Positions 1 to 8,527 of a DNA stretch of 55,723 nt are shown one piece after another (position 1 is the first letter of the stretch; each line of letters starts with the position of its first letter). The notes beneath the pieces were generated by a model. It made no database searches, was not told the DNA's origin, and saw only the letters and a list, made by a program, of their open reading frames with translations. This DNA is from Burkholderiales bacterium UBA2459 (GTDB lineage: Bacteria > Pseudomonadota > Gammaproteobacteria > Burkholderiales > Burkholderiaceae_E), in the NCBI GenBank assembly GCA_002342365.1, contig DDPV01000018.1, positions 39,635 to 95,357 of the forward strand. The letters run 5' to 3'. The translations under genes were made by a program, and so were the position numbers.

Positions 1-2
1 AA

Positions 3-167
3 GCAGACAAGGCCCTTGAAGCAAACATGGCTTCGCCCAAGCACCAAGCTCGCCGGCTGCGCCATATGCGAGAAGGCGAAGCACAGTCCGAGCCCGAAGC
101 CCTTGCACTTCTCGTGACGGTAACACAGCCTGAATCAGCGGGTGAGCAACACCGCATGAGCAGGTGA
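3..167 (+). CDS. Possible 3' end of a protein gene (partial, unrecognised)
   Basis: The first 167 bases hold a plus-strand frame that is open from the window edge to a TGA at 165-167, twelve bases before the convergent stop of the next gene. The 54 visible residues are rich in Glu, Arg and Ala and match no family I recognise. Both minus-strand alternatives over the same bases also contain open stretches, so the strand is not certain. I list it only because a convergent gene ending here would explain the otherwise empty left edge. Confidence 0.2.
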   Translation, partial: ADKALEANMASPKHQARRLRHMREGEAQSEPEALALLVTVTQPESAGEQHRMSR

Positions 168-178
168 GCATCTCCGGA

Positions 179-1075
179 TTAGCGGGCGAGCAAGACCGCG
201 ATGATGATCAGCGCAAAGCCCACCAGCTGACCAGGCGCGAGCGACTCAGCAAGCAAGAACCAGGCGAGCAAGGCTGCAGCAATCGGCTCGCCAAGAATGG
301 CAATCGCCACCAGCGTTGGCGAGAGCTTTCGAAGCGCAAAGTTGATCAGCGTATGCCCAATCAGTTGCGGGCCCAGGGCCAGCAGAAGAAGGGCAGGCCA
401 GACGGCGCTGCTCACATGCCACCATGGTCGTGCAAGCGTGGAAAGCATCAGAGTCAGCGCAAACGCTGCGAGGCTGTAAACCGCAGCCACATAGGGCAGC
501 AAAGGCAAGTCGGGTCTGCGTTCTTGCACGACTTTGGCAGCCAGCATGTAACCGGACATCGCCATAGCGCCCATCAAAGCCAGCAGATTGCCCCACAGTT
601 CGGAATCACTGGCCTGCGCCTGTAAATCCTTCCAGGAAATCAGCAGGCTTCCCAGCATCGACAAGCCGATTGCGATCCAAAGCTTGCGTCCGGGCCGCTC
701 GCCCAGCCACAACCAGGCCGCAAGTGCGACCCAGATCGGGTTGGTTGTGACCAGAGCCACGCTGGAGGCAACCGAGGTATGGTCCAAGGAACTGATCCAC
801 AGGGCGAAATGTGCAGCCAGTGAGAGGCCGGCAACCAGGGTCCATCGCAACAACGTGGGATCGGCTGTTCTCAATAATTGAGCGATTGCCCCTTGCCCGT
901 GGGTCCATAAAGCAATCGGCCAGACGGCAAGGGCAGCAAGACAAAGGCGAGCAGCCGCAATTTCAAGCGCCGAGGCGCCTTCCTGAAGCGCCCAGCGAAT
1001 AAGCAGGGCTGCCGTCGATACCACCCCAACCCCAATACACAGCGCAAGCCAGGGACCTTTGCCAGCACTTTGCAT
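179..1075 (-). CDS. EamA-family (drug/metabolite) transporter
   Basis: This is a 298-residue integral membrane protein of the drug/metabolite transporter superfamily. It has about ten hydrophobic segments arranged as two tandem EamA halves (roughly residues 10-147 and 163-297), the usual length and architecture for the family. Such proteins export or import small metabolites across the inner membrane; the substrate cannot be read from the sequence. It starts at an ATG at 1075, 39 bases after the dcd stop and on the same strand, so it may be cotranscribed with apbC and dcd. No strong ribosome-binding site is visible before the ATG. A second, unrelated-context EamA gene lies at 50986-51885. Confidence 0.88.
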   Translation of the reverse strand: MQSAGKGPWLALCIGVGVVSTAALLIRWALQEGASALEIAAARLCLAALAVWPIALWTHGQGAIAQLLRTADPTLLRWTLVAGLSLAAHFALWISSLDHTSVASSVALVTTNPIWVALAAWLWLGERPGRKLWIAIGLSMLGSLLISWKDLQAQASDSELWGNLLALMGAMAMSGYMLAAKVVQERRPDLPLLPYVAAVYSLAAFALTLMLSTLARPWWHVSSAVWPALLLLALGPQLIGHTLINFALRKLSPTLVAIAILGEPIAAALLAWFLLAESLAPGQLVGFALIIIAVLLAR

Positions 1076-1114
1076 GGGCGCAAGCCGCTTTTTGCTCGAG
1101 CAAACCGCCTTCGC

Positions 1115-1684
1115 TCAGGTACGAGGCAGCGTGACTCCTCGTTGCCCCTGATACTTGCCACCCCGGTCAGCGTAACTCGTGCCGCATACCTCGTCGGACT
1201 CAAGAAACACCATCTGGGCACAGCCCTCGCCAGCGTAAATACGCGCGGGCAAAGGCGTGCTGTTGGAGAACTCCAAGGTGACATGGCCTTCCCACTCGGG
1301 TTCGAGCGGTGTCACATTCACGATAATCCCGCAGCGCGCGTAAGTGCTTTTGCCCAGGCAAATGGTGAGCACCGTGCGTGGAATTCGAAAGTACTCCATG
1401 GTGCGCGCCAGAGCGAAGGAGTTTGGCGGAATAATGCAGACTGGGCCTTTAAAATCAACGAAGGAGCCCTGATCAAAAGCCTTGGGATCCACGATCGATG
1501 CGTTGATGTTGGTGAAAATCTTGAATTCATCAGCGCAGCGCACATCATAGCCATAGCTGGAGGTGCCGTAAGAAACGATGCGCTGGCCCTCATCGCCTTC
1601 GCGCACCTGAGAAGGACTGAAGGGCTCGATCATCCGCTGTTCGTTCGCCATGCGCCGGATCCAGTGGTCAGATTTCACACTCAT
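1115..1684 (-). CDS. dcd: dCTP deaminase
   Basis: Dcd deaminates dCTP to dUTP, the main source of dUMP for thymidylate synthesis in proteobacteria. The 189-residue product has the family length and its signature features: GTSSYGYDVR near residue 40, the active-site strand GKSTYARCGI at 111-120 and the EPEWEGHVTLE block around 128-138. The start is the ATG at 1684, preceded by a strong AAGGGGGA ribosome-binding site; the reading frame stays open well upstream but overlaps apbC there, so a longer product is unlikely. It follows apbC by 55 bases on the same strand. The neighbourhood dcd-apbC divergent from metG is common in Burkholderiales. Confidence 0.96.
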   Translation of the reverse strand: MSVKSDHWIRRMANEQRMIEPFSPSQVREGDEGQRIVSYGTSSYGYDVRCADEFKIFTNINASIVDPKAFDQGSFVDFKGPVCIIPPNSFALARTMEYFRIPRTVLTICLGKSTYARCGIIVNVTPLEPEWEGHVTLEFSNSTPLPARIYAGEGCAQMVFLESDEVCGTSYADRGGKYQGQRGVTLPRT

Positions 1685-1739
1685 ACATCCCCCTTGGTTT
1701 GTTGACAGACCCCTGTTGATCTCAGCTACAGCACGCGGC

Positions 1740-2828
1740 TCAGGTGTTTTGCACCACGATGCTTGGAAATTTCGATGCATGGCTCTGGGCTTGGGCAGCA
1801 AGAGCAACCGCAAGTTTGCGCGCAATGCTGCGGTAGCTTTGAGCAATCGCTGATTCAGGCTCAGCAGCAACCGTCGGACAGCCCTCATCGCTTTGTTGTC
1901 TGATCTTGATCTCAAGCGGTAATGCGCCAAGGTAGGGAACCTGGTACTGCTCGGCCATCCGAACGCCACCACCATCGCCGAAGATGTGTTCAATCCTGCC
2001 GCAACCGCTGCACTGATGCATCGCCATGTTTTCCACAAGACCCAAGACCGGAATGCCAACTTTTTCAAACATTTTCAGGCCCTTGCGCGCATCAAGCAAA
2101 GCAATATCCTGGGGCGTGGTCACAATGATCGCGCCCGTCACCGGGATTTTTTGTGCCAGCGTCAGGTGAATATCGCCAGTGCCTGGGGGCATATCAACCA
2201 CCAGATAGTCAAGATCATCCCATCGCGTATCGCGAATCAATTGCTCAAGCGCCTGGGTTGCCATCGGACCGCGCCAAATCATCGGGGTGTCTTCGGCGAT
2301 CAAAAAACCAATCGAGTTCACCTGCAAACCATGGCCGAGATGCGGCTCCATGGTTTTCCCATCGCGACTCTTGGGCTTGCCCGATAAGCCCAGCATCGTG
2401 GGCTGCGATGGGCCGTAAATATCTGCATCGAGCATGCCCACGCGGGCGCCCTCGTAGGCCAATGCGAGCGCGAGATTGACCGCTGTCGTGCTTTTGCCGA
2501 CGCCGCCTTTGCCCGAAGCCACCGCGATGACGTTCCTCACCGAAGCAATCGGTTTGGCTGATGGCGAGAAGGCGTGCGCGACGATGCGCTGATAAACATG
2601 CACACTCACGCGGCGAAGTCCTTCGCAAGCCTGAAGCGCTTGTTCAACCGCGCCACGAATCACCTCGATCTGCGTACGCGCGGGGTAGCCCAGTTCGATG
2701 TCGACGCTGACTTCGGTTTGATCGATGCGCAGCCTTTTGAGTGACTTACTGCTGACCAAATCTTTACCGGTATTGGGATCGACGACCGATCGCAACAAGT
2801 CCCGCAGGTGATCTTCGCTCGGAGTCAT
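1740..2828 (-). CDS. apbC: Mrp/ApbC-type iron-sulfur cluster carrier ATPase
   Basis: This P-loop NTPase of the Mrp/NBP35 family binds and transfers Fe-S clusters to apoproteins in the cytoplasm. The 362 residues comprise an N-terminal MIP18/DUF59-type domain (about 5-80), then a deviant Walker A motif GKGGVGKST at 106-114, the DADIYGPSQP switch region near 134-143, DMPPGTGD near 212-219 and the conserved cluster-binding pair C273-x2-C276. Length and motif order match the long proteobacterial form. Its ATG at 2828 lies opposite metG, whose translation starts at 2935, leaving a 106-base divergent promoter region. It probably heads a small operon with dcd. Confidence 0.95.
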   Translation of the reverse strand: MTPSEDHLRDLLRSVVDPNTGKDLVSSKSLKRLRIDQTEVSVDIELGYPARTQIEVIRGAVEQALQACEGLRRVSVHVYQRIVAHAFSPSAKPIASVRNVIAVASGKGGVGKSTTAVNLALALAYEGARVGMLDADIYGPSQPTMLGLSGKPKSRDGKTMEPHLGHGLQVNSIGFLIAEDTPMIWRGPMATQALEQLIRDTRWDDLDYLVVDMPPGTGDIHLTLAQKIPVTGAIIVTTPQDIALLDARKGLKMFEKVGIPVLGLVENMAMHQCSGCGRIEHIFGDGGGVRMAEQYQVPYLGALPLEIKIRQQSDEGCPTVAAEPESAIAQSYRSIARKLAVALAAQAQSHASKFPSIVVQNT

Positions 2829-2934
2829 GATGGATGCTTTGATAAAAGGTTTAAGCAGGTCGAGTAAGCCAGCAAAAGTGTTGAGGCAGTCTAATCGATC
2901 GCCTTGCTACACTCGGCACTTTACCCATGAAACC

Positions 2935-5196
2935 ATGACGAATCCCGGGCCGGCCAATTTGCAAGCCGAAGTCCTTGCGCCAGACCCCGCCAAGCGAAGG
3001 ATGCTGGTGACCTCTGCCCTGCCCTACGCAAACGGCGATATCCACCTTGGCCATCTTGTTGAGTACATCCAGACCGATATCTGGGTGAGATTCCAAAAGA
3101 TGTGTGGTCATGAGGTGCATTATGTTTGCGCTGACGACACCCACGGCACGCCTGTGATGTTGCGGGCCGAATCCTTGGGCATTGCGCCGGAAGATTTGAT
3201 TGAGAGCGTCTGGCAAGAGCATACCCGGGATTTCGCAGCCTTTGGCGTTGCCTTTGATCACTACTACAGCACCCACCGCCCCGAAAACCAGGCGCTCGCC
3301 AATCAGATTTATGCGTCGCTGCGCGATAAAGGTTTGATTGAAAAACGCGCCATCGAACAGATGTACGATCCGGAACGTTCCATGTTTTTGCCGGATCGCT
3401 TCATCAAGGGCATTTGTCCGCGCTGTCGAGCAGCCGATCAGTACGGGGATTCATGCGAGGCTTGTGGTGCCACCTACAGCCCAACGGAGTTGATCGATCC
3501 GCGTTCGGTTGTCTCTGGGGCAACACCAATTCGTAAAACCTCGGATCACTTTTTCTTCAAGCTGTCGGATCCGCGATGCAGCGGTTTTTTGCGACAGTGG
3601 GCACTTGCCGACGATCGCTTGCAAATTGAAGCCCGCAACAAGCTCAAAGAGTGGCTTGGCGATGACGCCTCAGCAACCGATTCAAGCGCCAGCAAGCTTG
3701 CGGATTGGGATATTTCGCGCGATGCACCCTATTTTGGCTTTGAAATTCCCGACGCACCCGGCAAATATTTTTACGTCTGGCTCGATGCGCCGATCGGCTA
3801 CTACGCAAGCTTTCAGCGCTATGCCAAGGATCAGGGCATCGATTTTGATGATTTCACCGCGGCAGACAGCCGCTGTGAGCAGTATCACTTCATTGGCAAG
3901 GATATTCTGTACTTCCACAGTTTGTTCTGGCCCGCAATGCTTCATTTTTCAGGCTTTCGGGCACCAAGCAATGTGTTTGCGCATGGGTTTCTGACCGTCG
4001 ACGGCCAGAAAATGAGCAAGTCGCGCGGCACTTTCATCAATGCAAAAAGTTATATCGATCAAGGACTCAACCCGGAATGGCTGCGCTACTACTTTGCAGC
4101 CAAGCTCAACGGGTCGATGGAAGATATCGATCTCAATCTGGACGACTTTATCGCGCGCGTCAATTCGGATCTGGTGGGAAAACTTGTCAATATTGCCTCA
4201 CGCTGTTCTGGCTTTTTGATCAAGCGTTTTGATGGCTGCCTCGGGCCGAGCGACATGGACGCAATGGCCGATTTTTCAAGGTCTTGGTGCGGTCCGAATG
4301 CCTTGGCTCAGCATTATGAAAGCCGCGAATTCGGCCGCGCGATGCGCGAAGTGATGGCGCTGTGTGACGCTGTCAATCAATATATCGATCAGAACAAACC
4401 CTGGGAACTGGCAAAGCACCCCGAGCAATCCGATCGCTTGCAAACGGTTTGCAGCACCGCCATGCGCGTGTTTGCCCATTTGATGCGCCTGCTCCATCCG
4501 GTGCTGCCAAGCACCAGTGCGCTCGCCATGGATCGCCTTGGGGTGGTGAAACGCGATTGGAGCGCGATTGACTTTGAGACCGAGGGCGACTTGCCTACGG
4601 GGCATCGCATCGTTTCGTTCCAACATTTAATTAACCGCGTTGAGCGAAAACAGATCGATGCGCTGCTTGAGGCTAACCGGAGCGCACAAGAGGCACAGCT
4701 TGCGATCACAGGCCAAGGCGGCCAGATGCCCAGCCCGGGCGCAGCGGCAGGCCAACAACATGGTCTTGAAAATTCAAAGTCACAAAGTTCAAGCTCGCAA
4801 GGCGAAGTCGCCAAGGCTGCCCAATCAGACCCGGAAAAGCCTGCGGGCAATAGGCCTGCCGTCATCAACATCGACGCCTTCGCTGCAATTGACTTGCGCT
4901 TGGGATTGATCATCGAAGCGCATCCGGTAGAGGGCTCAGACAAACTTCTCCGACTGCTGATCGATATCGGCGAGGACAAGCCGCGAACCATCTTCTCGGG
5001 CATCAAAGCGTCAATCGCCGTGGACCGGCTCGTCGGCAAGCTGACCGCCGTGGTGGCTAACCTTGCGCCGCGCCGCATGAAGTTTGGTGTATCCGAGGGT
5101 ATGTTACTCACCGCCGCTGACGAAAGCGGAAAGCATGCGGGCATGTTTTTGCTCGAGGCGGAGCCAGGGGCAGTCCCTGGCATGAAGCTTCGCTGA
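2935..5196 (+). CDS. metG: Methionyl-tRNA synthetase
   Basis: MetG charges tRNA-Met, including the initiator tRNA encoded at 23899-23975. The 753-residue product is the long dimeric form. It shows the class I HLGH motif at 37-40, a zinc knuckle with C161, C164, C174 and C177, KMSKS at 359-363, and a C-terminal tRNA-binding OB fold from about residue 645. Between the anticodon-binding domain and the OB fold lies a low-complexity Gln/Ser/Ala/Gly-rich linker of about 45 residues (about 595-640). I chose the ATG at 2935 because the class I core begins shortly afterwards; an in-frame ATG at 2827 would overlap the apbC start codon. The stretch before it contains TGCTACACT, a plausible extended -10 element at 2905-2913. 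Confidence 0.97.
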   Translation: MTNPGPANLQAEVLAPDPAKRRMLVTSALPYANGDIHLGHLVEYIQTDIWVRFQKMCGHEVHYVCADDTHGTPVMLRAESLGIAPEDLIESVWQEHTRDFAAFGVAFDHYYSTHRPENQALANQIYASLRDKGLIEKRAIEQMYDPERSMFLPDRFIKGICPRCRAADQYGDSCEACGATYSPTELIDPRSVVSGATPIRKTSDHFFFKLSDPRCSGFLRQWALADDRLQIEARNKLKEWLGDDASATDSSASKLADWDISRDAPYFGFEIPDAPGKYFYVWLDAPIGYYASFQRYAKDQGIDFDDFTAADSRCEQYHFIGKDILYFHSLFWPAMLHFSGFRAPSNVFAHGFLTVDGQKMSKSRGTFINAKSYIDQGLNPEWLRYYFAAKLNGSMEDIDLNLDDFIARVNSDLVGKLVNIASRCSGFLIKRFDGCLGPSDMDAMADFSRSWCGPNALAQHYESREFGRAMREVMALCDAVNQYIDQNKPWELAKHPEQSDRLQTVCSTAMRVFAHLMRLLHPVLPSTSALAMDRLGVVKRDWSAIDFETEGDLPTGHRIVSFQHLINRVERKQIDALLEANRSAQEAQLAITGQGGQMPSPGAAAGQQHGLENSKSQSSSSQGEVAKAAQSDPEKPAGNRPAVINIDAFAAIDLRLGLIIEAHPVEGSDKLLRLLIDIGEDKPRTIFSGIKASIAVDRLVGKLTAVVANLAPRRMKFGVSEGMLLTAADESGKHAGMFLLEAEPGAVPGMKLR

Positions 5197-5421
5197 ATCG
5201 CCGCAGCAAGCGGAGGCCAATCAACCAAGTACCCGTGGCCAATCACCGTGGTACGCCGCCGCCAATCACCGCAAAGCCCCGCCTTCAATCAGCACGCTGC
5301 ACGGCTTGCGATTACAATAGGGTTTGTGAGTGATCTTGCGGTCGATTCCTCAGGCAAGGCTCAGCTTGCATGGGTGATCCGCCTGATACAGGTCCATCGC
5401 CTGCCCATTTTTGGAGATGGC
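5197..5421 (+). promoter_or_regulatory. Upstream region of the DUF3460-scpA-murB operon with a thrice-repeated GCCAATCA motif
   Basis: This 225-base gap carries GCCAATCA three times in direct orientation, at 5216, 5238 and 5261. The 22-23 base period is about two helical turns. Downstream is TACAAT at 5313-5318, a good -10 candidate with no convincing -35 partner. The repeats would sit near -60, -83 and -106 of a start from that box, positions typical of activator sites. This is inference from spacing only; no factor is identified. Confidence 0.35.
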
Positions 5422-5613
5422 ATGAAACAACGCAGTTATCGTTCGGAAGCCACGTTGTTCATCGAACAACTCAAGGCGCAACGGCCCCATCTGGAAGAGC
5501 AGCAGCAAAAGGGTCGAAGCATTTGGTGGGATAAACCCCAGGACCTGGACAGTGCTGAAGAAAGAGCGTCGGCCAAAGTGCCGCAAAAACCCTATGTCTA
5601 CCACAATGCCTGA
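5422..5613 (+). CDS. DUF3460 family protein
   Basis: This is a small soluble protein of 63 residues. It resembles the DUF3460 family found almost only in Burkholderiales: an acidic/basic helix ending in a HLEEQQQKGRSIWWDKP-type block and the C-terminal KPYVYHNA. The function is unknown. The start is the ATG at 5422, with GGAGA seven bases upstream; in-frame codons further upstream give a sequence unlike the family. Its stop lies six bases before scpA, so the two are surely cotranscribed, as in many relatives. That linkage hints at, but does not show, a role near chromosome segregation. Confidence 0.85.
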   Translation: MKQRSYRSEATLFIEQLKAQRPHLEEQQQKGRSIWWDKPQDLDSAEERASAKVPQKPYVYHNA

Positions 5614-5619
5614 GGTGGA

Positions 5620-6513
5620 ATGGCCTTGTTGGCGGCGCCGTCAGCCCGCTTTGAAGGCGCGGGGCTGCTGACCGCGTCGAAAAGTCCGATGGGTCTTGAC
5701 CCCGAATTGCCTGGACCGGGTGAACAGCTTGAGCTCAAGGGCATTGCAAGGCTCTACGGCGAGCCGATGTTGCATTTGCCCAGGGACTTGTATATCCCGC
5801 CCGATGCGCTTGAGGTTTTTCTTGACGCCTTTGAGGGCCCGCTGGATTTGCTGCTCTACCTTATCCGGCGGCAGAATTTCAATATTCTCGACATTCCGAT
5901 GGCTGAAGTCACGCGCCAGTATCTTGCCTATGTGGAAGAGATTCGTTCGCATCATCTGGAGCTCGCAGCCGAGTACTTGTTGATGGCCGCCATGTTGATC
6001 GATATTAAATCGCGTATGTTATTGCCGATACAACACCATCAAGGTGAGGCCGAACCCGAGGATCCTCGTGCTGAGCTTGCGCGCAGACTTCTCGAATACG
6101 AAGCCATCAAGCAAGGCGCCTATCAACTTGATCAGCTTCCTCAGAGCGGCCGAGATTTTTTGGTCACCCAGATTCATCTCGATCATGCGCTGACCGCCCG
6201 CCTGCCGCAAATCCACGCCGAGGATTTACGCGCTGCCTGGGCCGACATCGTGCGCCGAGCCAAGCTTGTCCAACACCATAAGATCACCCGAGAAGCCTTG
6301 TCGGTGCGGGAAGTGATGACGGTTGTTTTGCGCAAGCTGCAGCAGCAACGATTCTCTGAGTTCCAGGATTTGTTTGACGTCAACAAGGGCCTGCCCCAGG
6401 CAGTCGTGACCTTTCTTGCGCTGCTTGAGTTGAGTAAGGAGTCGCTGGTTGAGCTCACGCAAGCCGAATGCTACGCACCGATTTATGCTCGGCTAAGCTA
6501 CACGCCGATCTGA
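5620..6513 (+). CDS. scpA: Segregation and condensation protein A
   Basis: ScpA is the kleisin of the SMC-ScpA-ScpB condensin that organises and segregates chromosomes. The 297-residue product contains the family hallmark FEGPLDLLLYLIRRQ at about 70, followed by NILDIPMAEVTRQYL and a winged-helix-like C-terminal end. A roughly 60-residue N-terminal extension precedes the core, which is longer than in many homologues. The ATG at 5620 has a GAGGTGG ribosome-binding site and sits six bases after the DUF3460 stop. The partner gene scpB is about 17 kb away (23039-23698) on the other strand. Confidence 0.94.
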   Translation: MALLAAPSARFEGAGLLTASKSPMGLDPELPGPGEQLELKGIARLYGEPMLHLPRDLYIPPDALEVFLDAFEGPLDLLLYLIRRQNFNILDIPMAEVTRQYLAYVEEIRSHHLELAAEYLLMAAMLIDIKSRMLLPIQHHQGEAEPEDPRAELARRLLEYEAIKQGAYQLDQLPQSGRDFLVTQIHLDHALTARLPQIHAEDLRAAWADIVRRAKLVQHHKITREALSVREVMTVVLRKLQQQRFSEFQDLFDVNKGLPQAVVTFLALLELSKESLVELTQAECYAPIYARLSYTPI

Positions 6514-6585
6514 ACTTATCCGAAAAATTCGATGCAAGCTTCTTTGGCAATCCTTTGCGCGCTTTCGCGATGAGGCGCATCGAGC

Positions 6586-7605
6586 TTGCTTGAGATTATT
6601 GATAACGCTGATTTATCGGCGCACACAAGCCTCAGGCTTCAGGGGCGGGTTGACAGACTGATTCGCGTGCATCACCCGACAGAGCTTGCCGATGCCAAGA
6701 GGGCCTTGCGCGGTGCTTTTCGTGGGCTGCTCGGGGAAGGAACTAACAGCGTATTCGGATCGCACATCCAGGGAAGCATGATTCAGATCGCCTGGCGAGG
6801 CATCGAGCGAATCAGTCCGAATCAGGTACGCGCACAAGCCGGCGAAAACTGGGACGAACTTGTTCAATGGAGCCTGTGTCAGGAACTTCAGGGACTGGAA
6901 AACCTCAGCATGATTCCCGGTTCGGTGGGCGCTGCTCCGATCCAAAACATCGGCGCCTACGGCGTGGAACTGTCGCAGCGTTTTAGCGAACTCGAGGCGG
7001 TTCACTGGGAGCATCATGAGAGAAAGCGTTTTCGCCTCGCAGATTGTTTCTTTTCCTACCGCTCCAGTATCTTTAAGCAGTTATCGCATCAGGGCTGGAT
7101 CATCAGCCAGGTCGATTTTCAGCTCAATCCGCAAGATGCCGGCGACCCAAGCTCGGTGCTCCATTATGCTTATCCAGACCTCATGCAGCGCTTTGCTTGC
7201 GCTGCACCGCGCAACGCACGCGAACTTGCTCAGGCGGTTCGAAGCATTCGAAGCCACAAACTGCCCGATCCAAACATCGAACCCAACGCGGGAAGTTTTT
7301 TCCACAACCCAAGGCTAAGTAACCCGATCGTGATGGATTTAAAGGCTCGCTTCCCGGAACTGCCGATCTATCCCGACGGTGCGCATCACCACAAAATCCC
7401 TGCTGCCTGGATGATTGAGCGCTGCGGTCTGAAAGGGCAGCGACAAGGCGATGTCGGCGTGTCGGACAAACATGCGCTGGTGCTTGTGAACTACGGTCAG
7501 GCAAGCGGTGAAAGCTTGCTTGCTTTTGCTCAAACAATCATCCAAGCGGTGCAGCAGCGATTCGGTTTAACGCTGAGCATCGAGCCGCGCGTTTTACTCC
7601 GTTAA
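6586..7605 (+). CDS. murB: UDP-N-acetylmuramate dehydrogenase (MurB)
   Basis: MurB is the FAD enzyme that reduces UDP-GlcNAc-enolpyruvate to UDP-MurNAc for peptidoglycan. The 339-residue protein is the Escherichia coli-like type I form. It has the FAD-binding loop GEGTNSVF, the block MIPGSVGAAPIQNIGAYG, the catalytic serine S237 in PNAGSFFHNP, and the C-terminal IEPRVLL with its conserved glutamate. The start is a TTG at 6586: an in-frame stop at 6571-6573 rules out anything further upstream, and GAGG about ten bases before supports it. It follows scpA by 72 bases without an obvious terminator and may be the last gene of that operon. Confidence 0.94.
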   Translation: MLEIIDNADLSAHTSLRLQGRVDRLIRVHHPTELADAKRALRGAFRGLLGEGTNSVFGSHIQGSMIQIAWRGIERISPNQVRAQAGENWDELVQWSLCQELQGLENLSMIPGSVGAAPIQNIGAYGVELSQRFSELEAVHWEHHERKRFRLADCFFSYRSSIFKQLSHQGWIISQVDFQLNPQDAGDPSSVLHYAYPDLMQRFACAAPRNARELAQAVRSIRSHKLPDPNIEPNAGSFFHNPRLSNPIVMDLKARFPELPIYPDGAHHHKIPAAWMIERCGLKGQRQGDVGVSDKHALVLVNYGQASGESLLAFAQTIIQAVQQRFGLTLSIEPRVLLR

Positions 7606-7672
7606 ACGAAAGCATCGGCGGGTCTTACTGCCATTTGGCGTTGGCGAATACGCTTTCGACGAAGCGGCCGCA

Positions 7673-8464
7673 TTAGGCTTTGTTTGATGAGGCATCAAGC
7701 TTGCGACGAAACACCCACCGAAGCGGTTCTGAGGCTTCTTTACAGTACTGATATCCATCACGATCAAAATCCTTGAACGCATCCGGGCGGTCAATGCGAT
7801 GTTCAATCGCCCAGCGACAAATCGCACCGCGTGCGCGTTTTGCTGAAAAGCTCACGACCTTAAAAGGGCCGCCCTTGGACTCCTGAAACACGAGCTGAAG
7901 CACCTTGGCCTTCAAATGCCGGGGCTCAACAGCGCTGAAATACTCTTCTGAGGCCAGGTTCACGATGAGTTTGCTTGCGTGACCCTTCAAGTCACGATCA
8001 AGCGATTCGGCGAGCCTTGATCCCCAAAAGTCATAGAGATCCTTACCCTTCTCGTTGGCTAGGCGGGTTCCCATTTCGAGTCGGTAGGCTTGGAGCTGAT
8101 CAAGCGGCCGCAAGACACCGTAGAGTCCCGATAAAATTCGAACGTGGTCCTGAGCCCAAGCGACTTGATCCAGGTCGAATTCGCGCGCTCTCAAGCCATC
8201 GTACACGTCGCCATCGAAAGCAAAAATCGCGGGTCGCACGCTCAAAGCAGCAGGCTTCGTTTTCCAGTGTTTATAGCGTTCATGATTGAGCATAGCCAGG
8301 GGTTGACTGATGTCCATCAAAGCCCCGAGCGCTTTTGGCTCCAAGGTCCTCAGCTGCGCAACCAGCTTGGCCGATTCGTCCATCCAGCGTGGCTTGCTGG
8401 CTTTGACTGTGACCGTGGAAGACTCATAATCCAATGACTTTGCGGGAGAAAGCACCATCAGCAT
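7673..8464 (-). CDS. yaaA: YaaA family peroxide stress protein
   Basis: The 263-residue product belongs to the YaaA (DUF328) family, which in Escherichia coli limits free iron and DNA damage during hydrogen-peroxide stress. It begins with the characteristic MLMVLSPAKSLDYE, contains LSGLYGVLRPLD and MGTRLANEKGKDLYDFW, and ends with the conserved FSAKRARGAICRW and FDRDGYQY blocks. I chose the ATG at 8464 because GAGGTGG lies six bases upstream and the family begins there; an ATG at 8521 would add 19 residues unlike the family. It is divergent from the PIN-domain gene, with 63 bases between starts, and convergent with murB. Confidence 0.94.
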   Translation of the reverse strand: MLMVLSPAKSLDYESSTVTVKASKPRWMDESAKLVAQLRTLEPKALGALMDISQPLAMLNHERYKHWKTKPAALSVRPAIFAFDGDVYDGLRAREFDLDQVAWAQDHVRILSGLYGVLRPLDQLQAYRLEMGTRLANEKGKDLYDFWGSRLAESLDRDLKGHASKLIVNLASEEYFSAVEPRHLKAKVLQLVFQESKGGPFKVVSFSAKRARGAICRWAIEHRIDRPDAFKDFDRDGYQYCKEASEPLRWVFRRKLDASSNKA

Positions 8465-8527
8465 CCTGAACCACCTCGCTTTGTTTGTCCGTCCATCATA
8501 GTTTGATGCTGCAAATCCCAAGCTGCA

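Noticed and set aside
2827..2934. N-terminal extension of metG from an ATG at 2827
   Set aside because: It would overlap the apbC start codon and adds 36 residues unlike any MetG; the ATG at 2935 fits the family.
7607..7658. Inverted repeat CGAAAGC / GCTTTCG between murB and yaaA
   Set aside because: Arms of seven bases are 38 bases apart with no T run; too weak to call a terminator.
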